A stretch of 64,000 bases of DNA from Sphingobacterium spiritivorum ATCC 33861. GTDB taxonomy: Bacteria > Bacteroidota > Bacteroidia > Sphingobacteriales > Sphingobacteriaceae. Under the pieces are notes generated by a model that saw nothing but the letters and a program-made list of their open reading frames with translations, was not told the DNA's origin and made no database searches. Each line of letters opens with the position of its first letter. The stretch's first letter is position 1. A program made the translations under genes and the position numbers. This document shows positions 9,762-17,783 of this stretch, in pieces. The stretch spans positions 248,001-312,000 of the forward strand of contig NZ_GL379773.1 in NCBI RefSeq assembly GCF_000143765.1. Reading direction: 5' to 3'.

Positions 9762-9808
9762 GATTCAAAATTAGGTTAGTTTCAATAGGTTAAGTCCGAT
9801 CAGATTAA

Positions 9809-9819
9809 TGACCTGGTCA
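9809..9819 (-). promoter_or_regulatory. Perfect palindrome TGACC-T-GGTCA upstream of SusC operon
   Basis: An 11-base perfect palindrome 48-58 bases upstream of the SusC start codon. A TGACCAG half of the same element lies 59-65 bases upstream of the first SusC gene. It could be an operator or an upstream promoter element; there is no direct evidence of function. Confidence 0.35.
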
Positions 9820-9951
9820 ATAATTCTGAAAAAACAGAGAGGTAGCTGTCTACTTTTTGTTTATAAAATTTGGTTCTTCTTAGGTTAATAATCTCTACCG
9901 AAGATAACACATTTATGCATGATATTTCGAAATATATTTAAAAATAAACAC

Positions 9952-9988
9952 AAAAAAGGGTTTGAATATTATTTCAAACCCTTTTTTT
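9952..9988 (-). terminator. Terminator after the nagA-GHL10 operon
   Basis: A stem of about 15 bp, AAAAAAGGGTTTGAA paired with TTCAAACCCTTTTTT around a short AT loop, about 50 bases after the GHL10 stop. It has T-runs on both strands, so it can act in either direction; flanking genes are all on the minus strand. Confidence 0.85.
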
Positions 9989-10037
9989 CAATAAAACATA
10001 ATGCATTCACGTAACAAGACGCAAGAATACGCAAATC

Positions 10038-11645
10038 CTATTTTACCCTATACACCCCCATTTCTCCTTCATTTTCTAATGGGTCTATAGCTTTTACAAT
10101 GACCATTTTTAGTTTTTTGCCGTTTTCTTCACGCGCAAACTCCTTACTCAGTATAGAAGGTACTACAATCTCATATTTCCACTCCCCTCCGTAGTTAGTA
10201 TACACCAGCCACTTACTTACCTGCTCTTTTCGAGGATGCGACCATTTGACAAAGACGCTCTGTTTATGCGTATCGCCGCTTACAAATGGAGCGGAGAGAT
10301 AGAAAGAAGTTAGCCAGGGTGTTCTCGGTGCAAGTGCCTCCGTACGGTAAGGTCCGTCAGCAACCGCTCTGGTCATAGCCGCATTTTTAGTCAGCCCGGC
10401 AATACTCCAGTGAATGGCACCTATACTATTAGGAATTTCCTTACGCGTCACCTCTATCTGACGGACAATCTCATTTGAATAATCTGCAGATCGTCTTCCA
10501 ACCGTGTTAATACCGGGCCACACATGACGACCTAATGTATTCTCACTCTGCCACCATCTCAATAGAGTCGTAAAGCTTTGTTTAGCCGGTTCAATTGGCC
10601 AGTATAATTGCGGAGCGAAATAATCGATCCAACCTTTATTTAACCATAGCTTGGCATCAGCATACAACTGATCATACTGACTTGAGCCCTGTATTCCGGC
10701 AGGATACCCCGGTTTCCAGATACCAAAAGGACTGATTCCGAATTTTACATGATTTTTTTCAGCTTTGATTTCCTTATAGATACGCTCAATAAATGTATTT
10801 ACACTATTTCTTCTCCAGTCCGCACGGGTAAGTTTACCTCCGGATTTGACATAAGCATTCCAGCTTTCCGTATCCGGAAAATCCTGCCCTCCGTTATATT
10901 CTGCATATGGATAGAAATAGTCATCAAAGTGAACACCATCTATATTATATCGTTTTACAATATCTAATACGACACGTGAAGCATGATCCTGAGTAGATTT
11001 TTTAGAAGGATCAAACCAGTAATAGCCTTGTTTCAGCTTCAGTACAGATTCAGGCATTCGCTTTACCATAGATGCTTCCGTGACCACACCGCTTGCGCTG
11101 TGATGTGCACGATAAGGGTTTAACCAGACATGAAGTTCCAGCCCCCTTTTATGTGCCTCTTCAACCCAGAATTCCAGGGGATCATAGTAGGGGTACGGAG
11201 CTTTACCCTGTTGTCCTGTCAGAAATACAGACCAGGGTTCATATTCACTTTTGTATAATGCATCAGCAGCAGGTCTGACCTGAAAGATAACCGCATTAAA
11301 GCGATTTGACTTTAAGAAATCCAGTAAGGATATGGCTTCCTGCTTCTGTTCCTCTGTGGAGAGGTTATTTTTACTTGGCCAGTTTATATTAGCAACAGAT
11401 GCGACCCAGGCCGCCCTGAATTCACGTGGTACCTGTGGCAAATCCACCTTAAGCTCTTCTTCCTTTTCCTTTGCTTTGGTTTGCGGTTTTTCTATTTGCG
11501 GAGTGACCGCCGGTACAGAATCCACCTGCACAACAACGGAAGGAGCTACCAACACTTGATTTTTCATTCTTTTCCTGGAAGAACATCCGCTCATACCAAC
11601 AAAAATAAAACTCAATACTATAACGTAAAATAACTGTCTATTCAT
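10038..11645 (-). CDS. GHL10 (DUF187) glycoside hydrolase-like lipoprotein
   Basis: A 535-residue protein from the ATG at 11645. An upstream in-frame ATG at 11702 would add 19 residues ahead of a clear lipoprotein signal (MNRQLFY..., lipobox GMSGC, Cys21), so the shorter form is preferred. The GHL10 barrel begins at PREFRAAWVASVANINWPS and includes VIFQVRPAADALY, ELHVWLNPYRAH and DGVHFDDYFYPY, whose paired Asp residues are the likely acidic active-site residues. A fibronectin-III-like tail follows (VFVKWSHPRKEQVSKWLVY). The family contains enzymes that cut amino-sugar polymers at the surface. It follows nagA closely, which fits use or recycling of N-acetylglucosamine polymers. A paralogue lies at 28249-29775. 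Confidence 0.88.
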   Translation of the reverse strand: MNRQLFYVIVLSFIFVGMSGCSSRKRMKNQVLVAPSVVVQVDSVPAVTPQIEKPQTKAKEKEEELKVDLPQVPREFRAAWVASVANINWPSKNNLSTEEQKQEAISLLDFLKSNRFNAVIFQVRPAADALYKSEYEPWSVFLTGQQGKAPYPYYDPLEFWVEEAHKRGLELHVWLNPYRAHHSASGVVTEASMVKRMPESVLKLKQGYYWFDPSKKSTQDHASRVVLDIVKRYNIDGVHFDDYFYPYAEYNGGQDFPDTESWNAYVKSGGKLTRADWRRNSVNTFIERIYKEIKAEKNHVKFGISPFGIWKPGYPAGIQGSSQYDQLYADAKLWLNKGWIDYFAPQLYWPIEPAKQSFTTLLRWWQSENTLGRHVWPGINTVGRRSADYSNEIVRQIEVTRKEIPNSIGAIHWSIAGLTKNAAMTRAVADGPYRTEALAPRTPWLTSFYLSAPFVSGDTHKQSVFVKWSHPRKEQVSKWLVYTNYGGEWKYEIVVPSILSKEFAREENGKKLKMVIVKAIDPLENEGEMGVYRVK

Positions 11646-11717
11646 AAATCGTAAAATAAACGACAAAACTACACTTTTAAGATTAAACGAAAAATTAATC
11701 ACTGCTATTGCCGTTTT

Positions 11718-12842
11718 CTAGCCTTTAATGTCGATCAGTTCTCCTTCAAAAACCACCTGCTGTAATCCGAACGCATCATCAAACACAATTATATTGGCTG
11801 TCGCCCCTGCTTCGATCCTTCCCAGATCTGTACGTCCGATGAGATTCGCCGGATACAAAGTCGCCATACGCAAAGCCTCTTCCAGAGGAATATCAACCTG
11901 TAATACTGCATTCTTTACAGCCTGCAACATCGTCAGCGCAGAACCGGATAATGTCCCGTCCGGCAACACATAGTGATCTACATTCAGGATATGTTTATAG
12001 ATTCCTTTATCACATCTGGCGACAGCATCTGTAATCATAAACAAACGTTCTCCCATTTGTCTTTTAGCCACTTTTGCAGCTTCATAATTCACATGAATAC
12101 CATCCAGAATGATACTAGCACATGCTCGCTGATGATTGAAAACAGCACCAGGCAGACCTGTTTCACGATGATGGAAAGCCGACATCGCATTGAAAAGATG
12201 TGTTGCCGTCTGTATACCACTATCAAATCCCGCTGTAGCCTCTTCAAAAGTCGCATTACTATGCCCTGCACTCAACAGAATACCTCTCTCCAGCAAAAGA
12301 GACAGACAATCAGCATCCAGTAATTCGGGGGCCACAGTCATCATTTTAACCAGCGCCTTATGGTCATCATTCAATAAATGTGTGATCTCTTCTGCCGTAG
12401 CTTTTATGATCAGCTCTTCAGGATGTGCGCCTCTTTTTTTTGCGTTCAGGAAAGGTCCCTCCAGATGGAGCCCCAAAGCTACACGGGGCACATATTTATT
12501 AACAACAGCGATAGCCGTTTTGAATACACCGATCGTATTAGTAGCAAGACACAAGAGGTAGGAGGTACATCCTTGTTTCAAAAGCGTATCCTCAATCTTA
12601 GCCAGCGAATCACTGGTCAACTCTGCGGAAAACAGCTGATCACCGGCTCCGTAGATCTGAAGATCAATCAGCCCCGCACTCACCAGTCCTCCGTTTGCAT
12701 CTATAACCTTTGCTCCAGCCGGGAGTTGATCTGAAGGAATAATAGAAGAAACCTTATCATTTTCCAATACGATGATACGGTCAGATAATATTTCGGTACC
12801 TGTAAAGATACGCCCGTTTACAATTACAGTTTTTGTATGCAT
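11718..12842 (-). CDS. nagA: N-acetylglucosamine-6-phosphate deacetylase
   Basis: A 374-residue amidohydrolase of usual NagA length. It removes the acetyl group from GlcNAc-6-phosphate in the cytoplasm, giving glucosamine-6-phosphate for glycolysis or wall synthesis. Diagnostic parts are GLIDLQIYG (first metal-site strand), LGLHLEGPFLNAKKRGAH with the metal-binding Glu, SAGHSNATFEEA and THLFNAMSAFHHRETG with metal His residues, ILDGIHVN, and MITDAVA with the catalytic Asp. No signal peptide is present. It is transcribed just before the GHL10 lipoprotein gene, and a divergent small gene starts 70 bases away. Confidence 0.95.
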   Translation of the reverse strand: MHTKTVIVNGRIFTGTEILSDRIIVLENDKVSSIIPSDQLPAGAKVIDANGGLVSAGLIDLQIYGAGDQLFSAELTSDSLAKIEDTLLKQGCTSYLLCLATNTIGVFKTAIAVVNKYVPRVALGLHLEGPFLNAKKRGAHPEELIIKATAEEITHLLNDDHKALVKMMTVAPELLDADCLSLLLERGILLSAGHSNATFEEATAGFDSGIQTATHLFNAMSAFHHRETGLPGAVFNHQRACASIILDGIHVNYEAAKVAKRQMGERLFMITDAVARCDKGIYKHILNVDHYVLPDGTLSGSALTMLQAVKNAVLQVDIPLEEALRMATLYPANLIGRTDLGRIEAGATANIIVFDDAFGLQQVVFEGELIDIKG

Positions 12843-12911
12843 GATGCCTGAATTTTGAGAGATATAAAGATAAGGATTGGTAATGTCAATGAAGGTGTGT
12901 AAATTAGCTTA

Positions 12912-13052
12912 ATGGATTCTTTTAACAAAAAAGACAGCGAAAAACCTGTCAATTCGAATATCAGACTGATGCGCAATATCAATATTATAGCTATCACGAT
13001 TTTCGTACTGGCTATTCTTTTCAAGGTTATCCAACATTTCTTTTTTAAGTAA
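12912..13052 (+). CDS. Small single-pass membrane protein (46 residues)
   Basis: An ATG at 12912 opens a 46-codon frame ending in TAA at 13052. The first 20 residues are polar and charged (MDSFNKKDSEKP...), then about residues 23-43 form one hydrophobic helix (NIIAITIFVLAILFKVI) before QHFFFK. It starts 69 bases from the divergent nagA start and stops 11 bases before ridA, so it probably leads the ridA-transporter transcript. The layout (soluble head with an R-L-M/R-N-I turn, then a helix) resembles small membrane proteins such as DUF6728 that are common in this phylum, but I cannot confirm the family. Function unknown. Confidence 0.6.
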   Translation: MDSFNKKDSEKPVNSNIRLMRNINIIAITIFVLAILFKVIQHFFFK

Positions 13053-13063
13053 ACGCTAAACGC

Positions 13064-13450
13064 ATGTCAGAAAAAATTATTTTAAACACTGAAAAAGCAC
13101 CTGCAGCTATCGGGCCTTACAACCAAGCCATCAAAGCAGATAAAACATTATATGTATCCGGACAGATTCCTTTGATTCCTGAGACCATGGAACTCATTAC
13201 ATCAGGTGTCCGCGATGAAACACACCAGGTTCTCAAAAATGTAGAGGCTATTCTAAGTCACGCAGGATATTCTTTTAAGGATGTCGTCAAAACATCTATT
13301 TTTTTAAAAGATATGGGCGATTTTGCTACTGTCAATGAAATATATGCTCAGTATTTTGTAGATGCTCAGCCGGCACGGGAATGTGTTGCAGTAGCTACAT
13401 TACCCAAAAATGTAAACGTAGAAATATCAGTCATTGCCTGGAAAGCATAG
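13064..13450 (+). CDS. ridA: RidA-family enamine/imine deaminase
   Basis: A 128-residue cytoplasmic protein that matches RidA along its length: KAPAAIGPYNQAI, LYVSGQIPLIPET, VLKNVEAIL and PARECVAVATLPKNVNVEIS. Arg105, which binds the carboxylate of the 2-aminoacrylate substrate, is present in the PAREC motif at its standard position. RidA hydrolyses reactive enamines released by PLP enzymes such as serine/threonine dehydratase, and forms trimers. Its stop codon (TAG, 13448-13450) overlaps the GTG start of the next gene by one base, so the two are translationally coupled. Confidence 0.95.
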   Translation: MSEKIILNTEKAPAAIGPYNQAIKADKTLYVSGQIPLIPETMELITSGVRDETHQVLKNVEAILSHAGYSFKDVVKTSIFLKDMGDFATVNEIYAQYFVDAQPARECVAVATLPKNVNVEISVIAWKA

Positions 13451-14364
13451 TGAATAACGAAATAAAACCTACAGAAAGCCGCGGAAAGTATTTCTTAGCG
13501 GCTTTTTTAGCCCCTTTCATCTGGGGATTTATGTCTATCCCTGTTCGCTGGATACGTGGATGGCCGGCTGAAGATATCCTTTATTTTCGCATACTGACGG
13601 CCATGCTTATCCTTTGGATATTTATCCTCATATTCCGGAGAAAAAAATTAAAGGAAGATATTTACCATTATAAAGAACTGGTTCAAAAAGACAAACAAAA
13701 ATATGTCTGGCTCACTATACTGGCCTCTTTATTTATCTTTGGGAACTGGTATACCTATATATACTGCATCAATCATATCAGTATTCAGGCTGCTGCATTT
13801 GCATATATGTTATGCCCTCTAATTACCACAGCAGCGGCTCATTTTATTCTCAGGGAAGAATTAAGTCTGATCAAAAAAACAGCTTTATTCTTTGCGCTAT
13901 GCAGTGTCATTATGCTAGCCACAGGCTCCTTGACTGAAGTATTATGGTCTATAGCGATAGGTGGATTATATGCTTTCTACCTTATTATACAAAGGGTCGT
14001 ACAAGGATTTGACAAATTAAATATTCTGGCGATACAGTTGCTGCTGTGTATGGTTATCGTCGTACCTAAATTATTATTCAATCATCATGCTCTGCCCACT
14101 GCACCGGTATTCTGGTATACGACATTCATTATAGCGCTGTTATTTACGATCATTCCGCTGTATCTGAGCATGTTTGCACTCAACAAAATATCCTCATCAA
14201 CTGTCGGCATAATGCTGTATATCAACCCGATAATAGCGTTCCTCTTAGCCGTATTCTATTTCAAAGAACAGGTCGATCCGCACAAATTCTGGGCCTATGG
14301 TTTGCTTATTGTAGCATTGCTACTCTTCAATTCAAAGATCCTGACAAAAATTAGGAAAGGTTAA
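13450..14364 (+). CDS. EamA/DMT-family transporter (RarD-like)
   Basis: A 304-residue membrane protein from a GTG at 13450 that overlaps the ridA stop. The frame also opens at 13381, but that extension lies wholly inside ridA and has no family likeness. Ten hydrophobic helices are predictable, beginning FLAAFLAPFIWGFMSIP, in two EamA halves; YMLCPLITTAAAHFILREEL and MLYINPIIAFLLAVFYFKEQ are the paired signature regions, each ending in the conserved Glu. It resembles the RarD branch of drug/metabolite exporters. The substrate is unknown. Coupling to ridA is suggestive but not proof of a shared pathway. Confidence 0.88.
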   Translation: MNNEIKPTESRGKYFLAAFLAPFIWGFMSIPVRWIRGWPAEDILYFRILTAMLILWIFILIFRRKKLKEDIYHYKELVQKDKQKYVWLTILASLFIFGNWYTYIYCINHISIQAAAFAYMLCPLITTAAAHFILREELSLIKKTALFFALCSVIMLATGSLTEVLWSIAIGGLYAFYLIIQRVVQGFDKLNILAIQLLLCMVIVVPKLLFNHHALPTAPVFWYTTFIIALLFTIIPLYLSMFALNKISSSTVGIMLYINPIIAFLLAVFYFKEQVDPHKFWAYGLLIVALLLFNSKILTKIRKG

Positions 14365-14706
14365 AAATACATCCCTGAATAAAATTTTACTCAAAAACTG
14401 ACAATAATAAAACAAAAAAGTCGTTAAAGTGTATTTACTTAGTATTCGCTTTTTAGCGTTGCTAAATGCTTTTAACACACAAAATATAAACTGTAATTGT
14501 CACTTTATCCGTTATCCGGTTATATCTTAATTAGTGGTTCCTTTTCCTTCAAAAACTGTAACCTGCTATATCCCGCTTTCTGTAAGAAAACGGTGCAACA
14601 ATTTTTTTCATACGAGACACATCCCACCTGATATTCAACACTGACTTAATAAAAACAATAAACAATTATATCGTTTGATAATACACTATCTTAAAATCAC
14701 CAATAT
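14365..14706 (+). other. 342-base AT-rich gap upstream of third SusC/SusD pair
   Basis: No gene is visible. The stretch is AT-rich with only a weak hairpin (CGCTTTTTAGCG near 14449) and no terminator after the transporter gene. It presumably carries the promoter and leader for the SusC gene at 14707. No full TAnnTTTG box with a spaced TTG is evident; the nearest match (ATCGTTTG near 14672) is poor. Confidence 0.5.
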
Positions 14707-17700
14707 ATGCGTCTTACTACTATCAAATTTCATGAATTGCTCAAAGCGGCTTTAATAGTACTGCTATTAAGCTTGGGCAGCAGCCAGATATTTGCACAGA
14801 CACGGCAAATCAAAGGGCTTGTCCTTGACGGACAGAATCAATCTCCAATCGCAGGAGCTACTATCAAATTGGTCGGGACAGAGCAGGCAGCTTCCTCCGA
14901 CCAGAACGGAACATTTACAATCAGTACGACTTCCACATCAAACACGTTAAGTGTATCTTCTGTGGGCTATGAAACCAAAACAGCAACTGCTGCGGCAAAC
15001 GGAGCACAGGTAACCATCGTGCTGACTCCCAGCATGCAGGAACTGGAAAGCGTAGTCGTAACAGCATTGGGTATCAACCGTGCGCAGAAATCATTGACCT
15101 ATTCCACACAACAGGTAAATTCGGAAGAGTTAAACCGCGTAAAAAGCCCCAATCTGATCAATACCTTAAACGGTAAGGTTGCCGGGGTCAACATTGCGCC
15201 AAGTTCTTCAGGTCCCGGAGGTTCTGCGAAAGTAGTTCTGCGTGGTAACAAATCCGCATCCGGAAACAATCAGGTTCTTTATGTTATTGACGGGGTACCG
15301 ATCAACAACAGTACACTCGGAACGCAGCCAAGCAATGTCTTCGGAGGTGAGCGCGATCCGGGAGATCCGATTGCACTTATCAATCCGGAAGACATTGAAA
15401 ATATATCCATCCTGAAAGGTGCATCAGCTGCAGCCTTGTATGGTAGCCAGGCCGCAAATGGTGTAATCCTCGTAACAACGAAATCCGGAAAACAAGGCCG
15501 TACAGTAGTGAATTTTTCATCCAGCGCAACTTTGGAATCACCAGCTTACACGCCTGAATTCCAAAACAAGTATGGACAGGGCTCCAATGGAGTCGCAAGT
15601 ACGACAAGTTCTTCCAGCTGGGGAGAGGAAATCTCCGGACAGAACTACGACAATGTAGGTAAGTTCTTTCGGACAGGTAATAATTTTACCAATTCCATTA
15701 CCTTATCCGGAGGAAACGAAAAAAATCAAACTTACTTCTCATACTCTAATACACAGGCACAGGGAATCACTCCAAATAATGACCTTTCCCGCCACAACTT
15801 CAACTTTAAAGAATCTGCAAACTTCTTCAATGATAAATTAAAAGTAGAAGGAGGAGCAAATTATATTACACAGAAGCTAGAAAATGCGCCTCAGACCGGT
15901 TTTTATTTCAACCCTATTGTAGGGCTTTATCTTCTTCCGAGAAGTATTGATATCTCACCCTATAAAGAGTTCGAAAAATTCAACCCGGCAAGAAATCTAT
16001 ACGACCAAAACTGGTTTTCTATAACAGATAATGAGACCACGCAGCAAAACCCGTGGTGGATTGTCAACCGTAATCAGAATTCTTCTGTACGAAACCGCCT
16101 TCTTCTGAATGGTAGTGCAAAATATACCGCTACTCCCTGGTTATCTGTACAGGCTCGCGGTAGCCTCGACAGAACAAGCGAAGTATATGAAAGAAAAGTA
16201 TACGCAGGAACGCAAAGCATCCTTTCCAGACCAAACGGAAGATACGATTACACCAATACCACTATCACACAACAATATGCAGACTTAGTTGCCAATGTCA
16301 ATTTCGATGTGACAGACAAATTCAAGATCTCCGGTGTGGTAGGAACCAGTATCACCGATTGGAAAACAGAAGGTGTTGATTACAACAGCGGACAGGAAAG
16401 TCTGAAGATCCCGAATGTATTTACACTTCAGAATTCAACAACTCCCCGTCCTTCAACACTCTCCGCTATGAGAAGACAATTACAGTCTGTATTTGCAAGT
16501 GCCAATCTATCGTATGACAACTGGTTATACTTAGACCTTACAGCACGTAATGACTGGTCAAGCACGTTAGCTTTTACTGGCAACAAATCCTTTTTCTATC
16601 CTTCTGCCGGTCTGGGTGTTGTGCTGAATGACAAGCTGAACTTGCCATCGTTTATTAATATGGCGAAGATCCGCGGATCATTTGCGCAGGTAGGTAATGA
16701 TCTGCCGCCATACACAACGCTGCTCACCAACAGATTAGATCCGTATGCGGTCCTTACACTAAATGACATCGCATTTTTAAGAGAACTGAAACCGGAAATG
16801 ACCAACTCTCTGGAGATCGGTACAGAATGGAGAATGTGGAATAACCGTCTGGGTGTAGATGTGACCTATTATAAAACGAACACAAAAAATCAGTTCTTTA
16901 AGATCGCAGCCAGTCAGGCATCATTCTACAATCAATATGCAATCAATGCCGGAAATATTCAGAATCAGGGTATAGAAGCATTAATCAGTCTGGATGCCGT
17001 TAAATCAGAAGATTTTAACTGGACGACAAGCATCAACTATTCTTACAATAAGAATAAGATCATTGAACTGGACGACAGAATCAAAGATTTCTCTCTTACA
17101 GGAGAAAGCCGTAATAACTACGCTTCTAAATTCGAAGTTGGTGGCTCATTCGGAGACATCTACGGGCAGGATTTCCAGAAAGATGATCAGGGTAGAATCA
17201 TTGTCAGCGATGGTATACCTCAAAAAAATTCAAACTATACCAAATTAGGAAATGCCAATCCGCTTTGGCAAATGGGCTGGAATAATAATTTCAGTTACAA
17301 AAATCTATCGCTTAGCTTCCTGATCGATGGTAAGTTTGATTACGAAGTAATGTCCGTGACACAGGCTGTCCTGGATGGATACGGGGTATCCAAAGCCAGT
17401 GGAGATGCACGTGAAGCAGGAGGTGTAGCGATCAACGGTGTTACACCAGCCGGAGTGCCTGTTACCAGCATCGATGCAAATAAATGGTATACTTCGACTG
17501 GTGGTATAGGTCCCGTTACCAGCAACTATATCTATGACGGTACAGTGGTCCGACTGAGAGAATTGACATTAGGCTATGACTTCAATATCAAACAAGGCTT
17601 TATTAAGAAATTAAAAGTTTCTGCTGTAGGACGTAATCTGTTCTATATTTCCAAAAAAGCACCTTTTGATCCGGAGGTTACTATGTCTACAGGAAATACA

Positions 17701-17772
17701 CTAAGCGGTGTAGATATCTTTATGATGCCTGCAACACGCAACTACGGACTTACTTTAAATGCGACTTTCTAA
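14707..17772 (+). CDS. SusC/RagA-type TonB-dependent outer-membrane receptor
   Basis: A complete 1021-residue receptor. The signal peptide ends SSQIFA-Q (about residue 30), a carboxypeptidase-regulatory-like domain covers about 33-110, and LESVVVTALGINRAQKSLTY leads to a plug with GPGGSAKVVLRGNKS, VLYVIDGVPINN and ISILKGASAAALYGSQAANG. The C-terminus reads PATRNYGLTLNATF, ending in Phe as outer-membrane barrels usually do. Its SusD partner starts 11 bases downstream. It differs enough from the 6681-9761 receptor that the two pairs probably serve different ligands. Confidence 0.95.
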   Translation: MRLTTIKFHELLKAALIVLLLSLGSSQIFAQTRQIKGLVLDGQNQSPIAGATIKLVGTEQAASSDQNGTFTISTTSTSNTLSVSSVGYETKTATAAANGAQVTIVLTPSMQELESVVVTALGINRAQKSLTYSTQQVNSEELNRVKSPNLINTLNGKVAGVNIAPSSSGPGGSAKVVLRGNKSASGNNQVLYVIDGVPINNSTLGTQPSNVFGGERDPGDPIALINPEDIENISILKGASAAALYGSQAANGVILVTTKSGKQGRTVVNFSSSATLESPAYTPEFQNKYGQGSNGVASTTSSSSWGEEISGQNYDNVGKFFRTGNNFTNSITLSGGNEKNQTYFSYSNTQAQGITPNNDLSRHNFNFKESANFFNDKLKVEGGANYITQKLENAPQTGFYFNPIVGLYLLPRSIDISPYKEFEKFNPARNLYDQNWFSITDNETTQQNPWWIVNRNQNSSVRNRLLLNGSAKYTATPWLSVQARGSLDRTSEVYERKVYAGTQSILSRPNGRYDYTNTTITQQYADLVANVNFDVTDKFKISGVVGTSITDWKTEGVDYNSGQESLKIPNVFTLQNSTTPRPSTLSAMRRQLQSVFASANLSYDNWLYLDLTARNDWSSTLAFTGNKSFFYPSAGLGVVLNDKLNLPSFINMAKIRGSFAQVGNDLPPYTTLLTNRLDPYAVLTLNDIAFLRELKPEMTNSLEIGTEWRMWNNRLGVDVTYYKTNTKNQFFKIAASQASFYNQYAINAGNIQNQGIEALISLDAVKSEDFNWTTSINYSYNKNKIIELDDRIKDFSLTGESRNNYASKFEVGGSFGDIYGQDFQKDDQGRIIVSDGIPQKNSNYTKLGNANPLWQMGWNNNFSYKNLSLSFLIDGKFDYEVMSVTQAVLDGYGVSKASGDAREAGGVAINGVTPAGVPVTSIDANKWYTSTGGIGPVTSNYIYDGTVVRLRELTLGYDFNIKQGFIKKLKVSAVGRNLFYISKKAPFDPEVTMSTGNTLSGVDIFMMPATRNYGLTLNATF

Positions 17773-17783
17773 TCTGGACTATC

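Noticed and set aside
13381..13449. N-terminal extension of the EamA transporter into ridA
   Set aside because: The extension is wholly inside ridA and lacks transporter likeness; the GTG overlapping the ridA stop is a better start.
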